64,000 nt of DNA. Origin: Haloarcula argentinensis DSM 12282. GTDB lineage: Archaea; Halobacteriota; Halobacteria; Halobacteriales; Haloarculaceae. The stretch spans positions 269,510-333,509 of the forward strand of contig AOLX01000023.1 of assembly GCA_000336895.1 (NCBI GenBank). The letters are read 5' to 3'. Positions 44,668 to 52,967 of this stretch are shown piece by piece (position 1 is the stretch's first letter; each line of letters starts with the position of its first letter). The notes beneath the pieces are model-generated. The model ran no database searches and was not told the DNA's origin. It saw only the letters and a program-made list of their open reading frames with translations. The position numbers and the translations under genes were made by a program.

Positions 44668-45240
44668 ATGGAACTCGACCCAGCGCAGACCGCTCTGGTC
44701 GTCGTCGATATGCAGAACGGCTTCTGCCACCCCGACGGAAGCCTCTACGCACCGGACAGCGAAGCAGCCATCGCGCCCTGTGCCGACCTCGTCGACCGTG
44801 CCCGCGACGCCGGCGCGACGGTCGTGTTTACCCGCGACGTGCATCCGCCCGACCAGTTCGAGGGCACCCACTACTACGACGAGTTCGACCGGTGGGGCGA
44901 ACACGTCGTCGAAGACTCGTGGGAAGCCGAACTCGTCGACGAACTCGATCCACAGGATGAGGACCTCGTCGTCGTCAAGCACACCTACGACGCCTTCTAC
45001 CAAACGGAACTGGAGGGGTGGCTCGACGCCCACGGCGTCAAGGACTTGATTATCTGTGGCACGCTCGCGAACGTCTGTGTACTCCACACCGCTTCCAGTG
45101 CCGGCCTTCGAGACTACCGACCAGTTCTCGTCGAGGACGCCGTCGGCTATATCGAGGACGAACACCGCGAATACGCACTAGACCACGCTGAGTGGCTATT
45201 CGGTGAACTGACTGACCGCGACAACCTCATGTTCGCCTGA
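44668..45240 (+). CDS. pncA: Nicotinamidase
   Basis: A 190-residue isochorismatase-superfamily amidase that deamidates nicotinamide to nicotinate. The catalytic triad is visible: D14 in VVVDMQNGFC, K in VVVKHTYDAFY (~103) and the nucleophilic Cys in GTLANVCVLHT (~136). The metal site residues (D in DVHPPDQF, H) are present. The ATG at 44668 gives the family start MELDPAQTALVV; an upstream frame from 44545 is not credible. It feeds the nicotinate phosphoribosyltransferase at 40493. Confidence 0.92.
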   Translation: MELDPAQTALVVVDMQNGFCHPDGSLYAPDSEAAIAPCADLVDRARDAGATVVFTRDVHPPDQFEGTHYYDEFDRWGEHVVEDSWEAELVDELDPQDEDLVVVKHTYDAFYQTELEGWLDAHGVKDLIICGTLANVCVLHTASSAGLRDYRPVLVEDAVGYIEDEHREYALDHAEWLFGELTDRDNLMFA

Positions 45241-45308
45241 CTTGGGGTAAGGATCCAGACTACGAACAAGCGAAGCAGGCCCACGCCGACCGCTACGGGG
45301 AGTCGTAG
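45240..45308 (+). pseudogene. Coding-like tail without a start
   Basis: After the nicotinamidase stop, the +2 frame reads TWGKDPDYEQAKQAHADRYG and then ES before a TAG at 45306, a charged, aromatic-containing composition typical of a real protein C-terminus rather than chance. There is no start codon in frame. It could be the remnant of a gene lost by deletion, or an accident. I do not recognise the family. Confidence 0.25.
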
Positions 45309-46163
45309 CTACGTGGCGTCGTCGCCGGTCGCGCCTCGTTCGATACTCACCCACACCTCGTCACCACGGGTGAGGTCGATATCCTCGCCGACGAGCTTCG
45401 CGCCGAAGCGCTTGCGTCCACAGAACAGTGCGATACCCGCTATTGGTTCGCCGTTTGCCAGCACGGTTACGTCGTCCCATGCGACCGTGCGGCCGTCGGC
45501 TGTCCCGACGTGTTGGCCTGCAAGGGCCGCGGCTTCGACCCCATCATGACTCAGCAGACCACCGCCCGAGTAGTGGGGCAAGCCGCCGTCGAGAACGCTT
45601 GAGCCGTCGCTGTTAACATCGTTTGCGATGCCAGCGAAGGATTCACCGGGTGCCGGATGTACGGGTTCGTCGAGTCGGACCCACGTTTCGCCGCCGTCGA
45701 CGACGGTACCAGTCCCGTTCCAGGACAGCGGCGTCACGTCGACGGCCACGTCGACCGGCAGTGAGCCCGACGCCCGATAGGGGTTCGCGTCGGGGTCACG
45801 GAAGCCGAGATGTATGTGGTTCGGAACCCACGGCGCGAAAAATCCTGCCCGGACCAGCGCTCCGAGGTCGTCGCCAACGGCGACCGTTTCGCCGGCCTCG
45901 ACAGCGGGGTCGACGTGCAGTAGCCGCGCCACAGTATCGCCGGTATCGATCAAGATGAGGTGGTCGTGCTCGGCGGCGTAGGCCTTCGGCGGGGCCTGCA
46001 CTGTTTTCGTGTCCAGCACCTCGCCAGCGACTGGTGACGGTGCACGTTCGCCCTCGGGATAGAGGTCGATGGCACATCCCTCGTCGTGGGCGTCGAACGG
46101 CGAGTTGTACAGGGAGAACCGGTAGTACTGGAAGAGCACGTCCCGCGGTATCGTGACGGGCAT
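45309..46163 (-). CDS. M23-like (LytM-type) domain protein
   Basis: A 284-residue protein with a peptidase M23-like beta-barrel: HDEGCAIDLYP (~25-35) with H and D of the HxxxD-like part, GEVLDTKT and a carboxyl-side HIHLG (~116-120) giving the HxH. Spacing departs from classical HxxxD, so zinc binding needs confirmation. The C-terminal half (~150-284) has beta-rich repeats with a Cys-Gly-Arg loop. No signal peptide. A role in surface remodelling is possible but haloarchaea lack peptidoglycan, so it may be a diverged barrel. Confidence 0.7.
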   Translation of the reverse strand: MPVTIPRDVLFQYYRFSLYNSPFDAHDEGCAIDLYPEGERAPSPVAGEVLDTKTVQAPPKAYAAEHDHLILIDTGDTVARLLHVDPAVEAGETVAVGDDLGALVRAGFFAPWVPNHIHLGFRDPDANPYRASGSLPVDVAVDVTPLSWNGTGTVVDGGETWVRLDEPVHPAPGESFAGIANDVNSDGSSVLDGGLPHYSGGGLLSHDGVEAAALAGQHVGTADGRTVAWDDVTVLANGEPIAGIALFCGRKRFGAKLVGEDIDLTRGDEVWVSIERGATGDDAT

Positions 46164-46717
46164 CGACGGCGATTAGGGGTGTGTCGGTATGGCTCTGTCG
46201 TCCACGACCACGTTTTTCTGCGTCGGGTGGCTCGCGATGCTCGCCACCACTGCTTGAAAAACGTGGTCTTGCTGAGCGGAGTCGTTCGAGGGGCGCAAGC
46301 GCCCCTCGTGATGACGAGAGAGCGAAGCTCTCTCGAACCACGAAGCAAGGCTTGAAAGACGAGTTCGCGAGTCTTTCGGTGGCGGAAAAGCCGCGCTCTC
46401 ACAGAGTTCGAGCGCGGTACACCAAACGCTGGCTGTGGATTGCTCTTGCTCTGTCTCCTTCGCTCTCTGCTTCTGACAACTGGTGACACGGCATCACGAT
46501 GGCCTGTTTCGTTACTGCATCCTGGTTCGTCCGAGAGTTCAAGACCCATGCCGGGGCCACTGCTTCGTGTGCGCTGACGACGACCGCGGCGGGGGCAGCG
46601 GGAGCGCGACACGTCCCGCCGCGACAGTCATGTGTCGCCTGTTCGCTATCCACCGCTGCGGGGTCACCTACCGGACCAGCGGACCGTTTTAATCCAAAGG
46701 AACCGTACAACTCGATC
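46164..46717. other. Intergenic region with consecutive hairpins
   Basis: This 554-bp gap has no convincing gene. In 46206-46417 five stem-loops follow each other: a 13-bp stem GACCACGTTTTTC/GAAAAACGTGGTC (46206-46218/46256-46268) enclosing a 6-bp inner stem; CGAGGGGCGC/GCGCCCCTCG (46287-46308); CGAGAGAGC/GCTCTCTCG (46315-46335); GAAAGAC/GTCTTTC (46354-46377) capped by GAG-TTCG-CGA; and CCGCGCTC/GAGCGCGG (46391-46398/46410-46417). This may be a structured RNA or multicopy element. TTTTAA at 46686-46691 is a TATA-like box for the lipoate ligase gene. Confidence 0.6.
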
Positions 46718-47401
46718 ATGCGTCTGCTACGGGGCCGTGCCACCGACCCCGAAACCGACTTCGAGCGGACCCGCGAGATGGCTGAGACGGTCGCCGAAGA
46801 CCGCGAGCCGGCCCTGCGAGTCTGGCGACCGCACAGACAGGTTGCGTTCGGCCGCCGGGACGCGAACAGCGACGGTTACGACCAGGCGTGCCGGGCCGCT
46901 CGCGACCGAGGTTACACCGTCCTCGAGCGCGCCGTGGGGGGTCGCGCAGTCGCCTACACCGGGTCGACGGTTTCGTTCTCCCTCGCCGTCCCGACTGAGG
47001 ACCCGCGAGGGACTATCGACGATCGCTACGAGTGGGCTAAAACCGCTGTGAAGCGTGCGATCGACGACCGCGGTATCACCCCCCGGACCGGCGAACCGGA
47101 CGCTGCATTCTGTCCGGGAAGCCACTCGATTCAGGCCGACGGTAAAATCGCGGGGCTCGCCCAGCGTGTCCGCCAGTCCGTCGCTGTTGTCGGCGGAATC
47201 GTGGTCGTTCGGGACCACGAGGCTATCGCCGAGGTGCTGGCCCCCATCTACGAGGCGATTGATGTCCCCTTCGACCCACAGAGCGTCGGTAGCATCGCCA
47301 ACGCTGGGGGAACCGACGACCCCAAACAGGTCATCGCGGCGCTGGAGCGGTCGCTTGCCGACGGTCGCGACGTGTCGGTGAGCACTATCCGAGAGACTTA
47401 G
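46718..47401 (+). CDS. Lipoate-protein ligase-like protein
   Basis: A 227-residue protein of the BPL/LplA ligase-transferase superfamily. It has RVWRPHRQVAFGRRDANSDGY (~40-60), VLERAVGGRAVAYTGSTVSF with the RxGGG-like substrate loop, and PGSHSIQADGKIAGLAQRVRQ with the conserved Lys of DGKIAG. It could attach or transfer lipoate/octanoate. It is shorter than E. coli LplA and lacks the C-terminal domain. The ATG at 46718 is chosen; an upstream frame from 46499 runs through hairpin DNA. Confidence 0.85.
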   Translation: MRLLRGRATDPETDFERTREMAETVAEDREPALRVWRPHRQVAFGRRDANSDGYDQACRAARDRGYTVLERAVGGRAVAYTGSTVSFSLAVPTEDPRGTIDDRYEWAKTAVKRAIDDRGITPRTGEPDAAFCPGSHSIQADGKIAGLAQRVRQSVAVVGGIVVVRDHEAIAEVLAPIYEAIDVPFDPQSVGSIANAGGTDDPKQVIAALERSLADGRDVSVSTIRET

Positions 47402-47425
47402 GGGTGCGCCCGGTCGACTGGGCGT

Positions 47426-48757
47426 ATGCTCATTCGTAACGCGACGCTGCCGGACGGCCGCCAACGGGATGTCCGGGTACGTGGCGAGTCCATCGCCGAG
47501 GTCGGCCGTGACCTCGACGCGTCCGACCAGCACGTCATCGAAGCGACCGGCAAGCGGCTGTTCCCGGGGATGATCGACGCGCACGTTCACTTCCGCCAGC
47601 CCGGCTACCCCCACAAGGAGACGTGGGAGAGCGGGTCCCGATCCGCGGCGGCCGGCGGCGTCACAACCATCGTCGACCAGCCAAACACCGACCCGCCGAC
47701 CATCGACGGCGAGTCGTTCGACCAGAAAGCCGAGTTTGCTGCCGACTCCGTCGTCGACTGGGGCATCAACGGCGGTGTGACGGCTGACTGGATTCCGAAC
47801 GTCCTCTTGCGCCGTCGACTGTTCGCGCTCGGCGAGGTGTTCCTCGCGGACTCGACCGGCGACATGGGTATCGAGTCGGACCTGTTCGCCGACGCGCTGG
47901 AGGCTGCCACCGACAACGACGTACCGGTCACCGTCCATGCAGAGGACGCCGACTACTTCAACGACGATGCCAAGGCCCGCGACGATGCCGACGCTTGGAG
48001 CGCGTTCCGGACTGCAAAGGCCGAAGCGGAGGCCGTCGAGCGGGCCTGTACAGTCGCGAAAGAACACGACGCGACGATACACATCGCCCACACGTCCACG
48101 CCGGAGGGCGTCGACATCGCCAGTGAGGCCGAGATGACGACCGAGGTGACGCCACATCACCTGCTGCTCTCCCGGCGTGACCTCTCGGAACTGGGAACGT
48201 TCGGGCGGATGAACCCGCCTCTGCGCCGCGAGAAGCGCCGTCAGAAGCTCTACGAGCGCGTCGTCGACGGCACCGTCGACATGATCGCGACGGACCACGC
48301 GCCACACACCCGCGAGGAGAAAGACGCCAGCATCTGGGACGCGCCGTCGGGCGTCCCCGGTGTCGAGACGGTCCTCCCGCTCCTACTGGCTGAAGCCCGT
48401 GACCCGGATAGCGGGCTCACCTACGAGCGTGTTCGAGACCTCACCGCACGCAATCCAGCCGACGTGTTCGACCTGCCACAGAAGGGGGCTATCGAGGCCG
48501 GCAAGGACGCCGATCTCGTGCTCGTCGACACGACCGAGACGAGTGAGATCAGCGGTGCGGCGCTCCACTCGAAATGCGACTGGACGCCGTTCGAGGGATA
48601 CGATGCGGTGTTCCCTGAATGGACGATGGTCCGTGGGGCGGTCGTCTACGAGCGCGGCGACGCGCTGGACGCTGCCGACACAACGGCACAGGAAGACGTG
48701 TTCTACGACCATCAGGGCGAGAATGTCCGTGGCGCGGACAGCGAGCGGCTAGAGTAA
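47426..48757 (+). CDS. pyrC: Dihydroorotase
   Basis: A 443-residue amidohydrolase of the dihydroorotase/allantoinase group. Metal ligands are in DAHVHFRQPG (H53, H55), VTVHAEDADY, IHIAHTSTPEG and ATDHAPHT. The HxH-FRQPG form and length favour dihydroorotase of pyrimidine biosynthesis. The metal-bridging Lys is not obvious; Asp may replace it, as in some type I enzymes. It overlaps the convergent membrane protein gene by nine bases. Confidence 0.88.
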   Translation: MLIRNATLPDGRQRDVRVRGESIAEVGRDLDASDQHVIEATGKRLFPGMIDAHVHFRQPGYPHKETWESGSRSAAAGGVTTIVDQPNTDPPTIDGESFDQKAEFAADSVVDWGINGGVTADWIPNVLLRRRLFALGEVFLADSTGDMGIESDLFADALEAATDNDVPVTVHAEDADYFNDDAKARDDADAWSAFRTAKAEAEAVERACTVAKEHDATIHIAHTSTPEGVDIASEAEMTTEVTPHHLLLSRRDLSELGTFGRMNPPLRREKRRQKLYERVVDGTVDMIATDHAPHTREEKDASIWDAPSGVPGVETVLPLLLAEARDPDSGLTYERVRDLTARNPADVFDLPQKGAIEAGKDADLVLVDTTETSEISGAALHSKCDWTPFEGYDAVFPEWTMVRGAVVYERGDALDAADTTAQEDVFYDHQGENVRGADSERLE

Positions 48758-49114
48758 CGCGGCGACGATTGACGTCCCGACCATTATCCCACCGCCACCG
48801 CCACAGAGCCGGGCCATCGCTCGCCGCGAATCGCGCTCGGTCCAATTGCTGCGCGTGCCCATATGTTCCTGCATGGCTTCGATGCCGCGGCCGGCGAGTA
48901 TCGACCCAGACCAGCCAAGCAGGCCGAAGCCGAACACTAGCGCGCCGAGGGCGAACACCGTCGCTTCACTCGACCGTGCATCACCGGTATAGAGCGTCCA
49001 GCCCGCCATTCCGAGGCCACCAAGCAGGAGGCCGACGACCAGCCCGCTCCCCACGAGTTGCGCCCGGACTACGACGTACTGCCGGAGCCGAGGTGGGTCA
49101 CCGCTCTGTGCCAT
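48749..49114 (-). CDS. Two-to-three-helix membrane protein
   Basis: A 121-residue membrane protein with hydrophobic helices at ~17-40, ~54-75 and a weak one near ~105-121, separated by a charged amphipathic stretch (EHMGTRSNWTERDSRRAM). It fits the haloarchaeal DUF7268-type small membrane proteins. Its ATG overlaps the last base of the ABC permease stop, so it may ride on the dpp operon transcript. Confidence 0.65.
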   Translation of the reverse strand: MAQSGDPPRLRQYVVVRAQLVGSGLVVGLLLGGLGMAGWTLYTGDARSSEATVFALGALVFGFGLLGWSGSILAGRGIEAMQEHMGTRSNWTERDSRRAMARLCGGGGGIMVGTSIVAALL

Positions 49115-50043
49115 CAGTCAATCGCGTCGCGCATCCGCGGATCGAGCGCGTCACGCATCCCGTCACCGAGCAGATTGAACCCGAGGACGGTGATAGCGAG
49201 GAACAGCCCCGGGAAGAAATAGAGCCACCACTCGCCAGTCAACAGGCCGTTCTCGACGCCGCGGGACAGCATCAGGCCCCACGATGGTGATCCGGCCTGT
49301 GCGCCGAACCCGAGGAACGACAGCGCCGCGAGGTCGATGATGGCGAGCCCGAAGTTCAGTGTGGACTGGACGGTGATCGGCGCGAGTGTGTTCGGCAGGA
49401 TGTGCCGGACGAGAACTCGCGGGTCAGTCGCGCCAAGCGCGACCGTGGCGTCGACGTACTCGTCTTCGAGCACTTTGAGCGCGGCTCCGCGGACGACCCG
49501 GGCGAACCGCGGCGTGTACACCAGCACGAGCGCCACCACGGCCCGCCAGAGTCCGAGTTCTCGCGGGAAAATGGCGACCAGCGCGAGTGCGAGCAACAGC
49601 GGCGGGAACGCCAGCAGCACGTCCATCGTCCGCATGATGACGTTGTCGGTCACGTCGCCGTAGTATGCTGCAATAATCCCCAGTCCGACGCCCACGGTCG
49701 TCGAGGTCCCGACCGTGATCGTCCCGAACTTCAGGGCCAACCACGCACCATACAAGGTCCGCTTGTAGATGTCACGAGCCGCTGTGTCTGTGCCGAACAA
49801 CTGCTGGTTCGCGGGCGTGGGACCGAACCAGCCGGGTGGCGCACGGTCCACGATTTCGGTGCCAAGCTGTGAGCTGGCAAGTGCGCCGAGATCGTATGTC
49901 ACACGGGCGTAGATGGCGACAGCGGCCATACTGAGGATGATCGTCAGCCCGACGACGGCGAGGCGGTTCGTCAGCAGGTCGGCGAGGAACGGGGACGCCC
50001 GCAGGCGTCCCAGCGTGCCCCGTGTCTCGGTGTCCGTACTCAT
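49114..50043 (-). CDS. dppC: Peptide ABC transporter permease (DppC type)
   Basis: A 309-residue inner-membrane permease with six helices: N-terminal TM (~28-48) then the conserved core, with FGTDTAARDIYKRTLYGA at the periplasmic side and the EAA loop GATDPRVLVRHILPNTLAPI (~200-220). It pairs with DppB to form the translocation pore for dipeptides or oligopeptides. It overlaps dppB by four bases (ATGA). Confidence 0.93.
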   Translation of the reverse strand: MSTDTETRGTLGRLRASPFLADLLTNRLAVVGLTIILSMAAVAIYARVTYDLGALASSQLGTEIVDRAPPGWFGPTPANQQLFGTDTAARDIYKRTLYGAWLALKFGTITVGTSTTVGVGLGIIAAYYGDVTDNVIMRTMDVLLAFPPLLLALALVAIFPRELGLWRAVVALVLVYTPRFARVVRGAALKVLEDEYVDATVALGATDPRVLVRHILPNTLAPITVQSTLNFGLAIIDLAALSFLGFGAQAGSPSWGLMLSRGVENGLLTGEWWLYFFPGLFLAITVLGFNLLGDGMRDALDPRMRDAID

Positions 50044-51122
50044 TGTTGAATCCGTGGGTCGAGATAGCTATAGGTGACATCGACGAAGACGTTCACGAGC
50101 GTGAACAGCAGGGCGAAGGTGAGCACCGTTCCCTGAACTACTGGGTAGTCCGAGACGCCGATGGCGGTGACGATAGTCAGCCCCATCCCGTTGATACCGA
50201 ACACGGTTTCCGTCAGGACTGCACCGCTCAGCAGCGTGCCGAACTGGATGCCGATGACGGTGACGACCGGAATCAGCGCGTTCCGGAAGCCGTGTTTCAT
50301 CAGCGTGATCTTCGCGCCCTGACCCTTTGCCCGCGCGGTCCGGATGTAGTCCTGCCGGATGACCTCGAGCATCGAGGAGCGCATCATCCGCGAGATGAGC
50401 GCCGTCGAGTAGACGCCGATGACCACCGCCGGCAGGAACAGGTGATGCGCCGCTGAGAGGAACGCCTCAGTGTTCCCGAGCAGGATCGTATCGAGCGTTA
50501 TCATCCCGGTCAGGGGCAGCTCACGGCCGAACAGCGTCCATGTCTCGGGCAGGAACAGCGTCGATTTGATGCGGCCACTGGTCGGGAACACGTCGAGATA
50601 CGTCGAAAACAGCAAGATGAGCAGCGGTCCGGACCAGAATATCGGGACTGAGATACCAGTCAGTGCCCCGATCCGAGTGACGTGGTCGGTCAGTGAGTCC
50701 TGCTTGACCGCTGAGATGATGCCTAGCGGCAGGCCGAGCAGGATGCCTGCTGCCTGACCGTAAATTGCGAGTTCGAGCGTGATCGGGACTCGGTCTGAGA
50801 TGACCGAGCGGACGCTGTTCCCGCGGCTGATGCTGTAGGACTGGCCGAAGTCGAACCGCGCCGCGTCCCACAGGAAGCTCAGGTACTGCTCCCAGAGCGG
50901 CCGCCGAAGTCCCAATTCAACACGTATCTGCTCTAGCTGTTCGGCCGACGCCCGCTGGCCGGCGATAACGATAGCAGGGTCGCCTGGGGCGAGGTGCAGA
51001 ATCGCGAAGACGACCGACGCCACGCCGAACAGCACCGGGATGAGCAACAGCAGTCGCTTGATGACGAACCGTGGCGGTACCACCGGCTCGACCAGCCTGA
51101 AAAGAGACTGTGTCCAGTTCAT
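50040..51122 (-). CDS. dppB: Peptide ABC transporter permease (DppB type)
   Basis: A 360-residue permease with the DppB pattern: N-terminal KRLLLLIPVLFGVASVVF, HLAPGDPA and LGLRRPLWEQYLSFL, and the EAA loop RTARAKGQGAKITLMKHGFR (~260-280). About six helices in the core. It lies 20 bp downstream of the substrate-binding protein gene in the same operon. Confidence 0.93.
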   Translation of the reverse strand: MNWTQSLFRLVEPVVPPRFVIKRLLLLIPVLFGVASVVFAILHLAPGDPAIVIAGQRASAEQLEQIRVELGLRRPLWEQYLSFLWDAARFDFGQSYSISRGNSVRSVISDRVPITLELAIYGQAAGILLGLPLGIISAVKQDSLTDHVTRIGALTGISVPIFWSGPLLILLFSTYLDVFPTSGRIKSTLFLPETWTLFGRELPLTGMITLDTILLGNTEAFLSAAHHLFLPAVVIGVYSTALISRMMRSSMLEVIRQDYIRTARAKGQGAKITLMKHGFRNALIPVVTVIGIQFGTLLSGAVLTETVFGINGMGLTIVTAIGVSDYPVVQGTVLTFALLFTLVNVFVDVTYSYLDPRIQQ

Positions 51123-51142
51123 TCGAAGGTTCTCTTGAAGTG

Positions 51143-52870
51143 CTACTGCAGTTCGACCGTGTTAAGATACGGGCCACCTACGGAGCTGATCGTGTAGGTG
51201 TCCTCAACGACAGCCTCGTTGACCGCCCGAAGCGTCTCAGCGTAGTCGATGAACACCCACGGGGACTCGTCGTAGGCTATCTGGCTGGCCTCTTCGTACA
51301 TTGACTCGCGGTCGCCCTCCGCGTAGGTCTTCTGGGCTTCCCGGACCAGTTGCATGTAGTCGGCGTTAGCCCAGCCGGACACGTTGAGGGTGTTGTACCC
51401 GTCGGCGTCGAAACTGACCCAGTCCTGCCCGTCGGGCACGGCGTCCATCTCCACCTGCGGGTCCAGCAGGACGTACAGGAAGTTGTCCGGGTCGGCGTTG
51501 TCGGTGTACCAGCCAAGGAAACAGGCGTCGTGTTTCCCGGCCGACGTGTAGTCCAGATACGGTCCGAAGTTGGAGAACTGGTTGATGTTGACCGTCAGAC
51601 CGATTTCCTCCAAGTCTGACTTCACCTGGTTCGCCGTGTTGACCGGACTGGGGTTGTATCCCCGGGGGTTCGAGAACGTCGCGAGTTCGAACTCGAAGCC
51701 GTCGCCGTAGCCCGCCTCTTCGAGCATCGACTGGGCCTTCTCCTTGTCCGTCGGATACGGATCAAGGTCGTCGTTGTGCCCGAGCACGTCCGGTGGGAGC
51801 GGCTGGGATGCCTGCGTTGCAAAGCCCTGATAGATCTGGTTGACGATGGCCTCGGTGTTGACGGCGTGCGCGATGGCCTGACGGACCTGCCTGTCTCGGA
51901 ACGGCTCGAACCGGGCCATGTTCATCGCCATGTAGCCGTGGTTGATGCCGTCCTTCCGCAACAACGTCGCCGTTCCGCTTTCCTCGGCGCGCTGGAATCC
52001 GGAGGAGTCGAGATTATCCGTGATGTGTGAGTCCCCGTTGATGACGTCCTGCACTCGCGTGCTGTTTTGGGTGATCGTCTTGAAGATGACCGTTCCAACG
52101 TTCGGGCCGTCTCCCCAGTAGTCGTTGTTGGCCGCCAGCCGGATGCGCTCGTTCGGGTTGTCGAGCGTGTCGAACTGGAAGGCCCCGGTCCCAGCAGGTT
52201 CGCTTCCGAGGTCGGCCTGGCTGTCGCCCAGCGATTCGATCTGGGCTTTCGAGAGGACTGCCGAGGCGAACATCGCGAGGTTCCGTAGGAACGGCGCGAA
52301 CTGCTGTGTAAGCTCGATCGTCAGCTCGTAGTCCTGGCTCGCGTCGACGCTTTCGATCCAGTCGCCAAGCGTGAACGGACCGTACCCCGACCGGGTATCG
52401 TCGCCGAGGTAGTACTCGTAGTCGCTCTGGGTGAACCGCTGCCAGGTCGCCTTGAAGTCCGACGCGGTGAACTCCTCGCCGTTGTGGAACATCACACCCT
52501 CTCGGAGCGTCAGCGTCGCGGTGGTGCCCTCAAGAGTGTAGTCGGTCGCGAGTGCGTCCTCTAGCTGGCCACCGCTCCCGGCTGCGAACTGGATGATGGT
52601 GTCAAACACCTGATTGGTGACCTTCGCCACCTCGCCGCTGGTCGACTGCTGCGGGTCGTAGTTCTCGGGGTGGTCACCGCGGGCGTACACGAGCGTCTGG
52701 TCGCTTCCACCGTCCCCGCCGTCGCCACCAGTGCCGTCGCCGCCGTCTCCACCTTCGGTGCCGCCACGATCGCCACCGTCGCCGGAACAACCTGCGAGCG
52801 TTGCGGCTGCCGCGGCACTGCCGGCCGCGGTAAGGAAGCTCCGTCTGTCCAGAGAATCACCGGATGACAT
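51143..52870 (-). CDS. dppA: Peptide ABC transporter substrate-binding lipoprotein
   Basis: A 575-residue solute-binding protein of cluster C (DppA/OppA type). It begins with a Tat signal (RRSFLTAAGS) and lipobox LAGC, then a Gly/Asp-rich linker, and the family core (VFDTIIQF, LTLREGVMFHNGEEFTASDF, RQAIAHAVNTEAIV). It captures peptides or related solutes at the outer membrane face. A TATA-like AATTATAAT lies ~30-35 bp upstream in the 97-bp gap to dppDF, so it may have its own promoter. Confidence 0.93.
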   Translation of the reverse strand: MSSGDSLDRRSFLTAAGSAAAAATLAGCSGDGGDRGGTEGGDGGDGTGGDGGDGGSDQTLVYARGDHPENYDPQQSTSGEVAKVTNQVFDTIIQFAAGSGGQLEDALATDYTLEGTTATLTLREGVMFHNGEEFTASDFKATWQRFTQSDYEYYLGDDTRSGYGPFTLGDWIESVDASQDYELTIELTQQFAPFLRNLAMFASAVLSKAQIESLGDSQADLGSEPAGTGAFQFDTLDNPNERIRLAANNDYWGDGPNVGTVIFKTITQNSTRVQDVINGDSHITDNLDSSGFQRAEESGTATLLRKDGINHGYMAMNMARFEPFRDRQVRQAIAHAVNTEAIVNQIYQGFATQASQPLPPDVLGHNDDLDPYPTDKEKAQSMLEEAGYGDGFEFELATFSNPRGYNPSPVNTANQVKSDLEEIGLTVNINQFSNFGPYLDYTSAGKHDACFLGWYTDNADPDNFLYVLLDPQVEMDAVPDGQDWVSFDADGYNTLNVSGWANADYMQLVREAQKTYAEGDRESMYEEASQIAYDESPWVFIDYAETLRAVNEAVVEDTYTISSVGGPYLNTVELQ

Positions 52871-52967
52871 GGGACTTTCTTCAAACAGATCTATTATAAT
52901 TGTACCGGATAGATCAATGATTCAGTTATATATCTACTGAGCGTTATGTGCAGCTAAGTAATATTAG

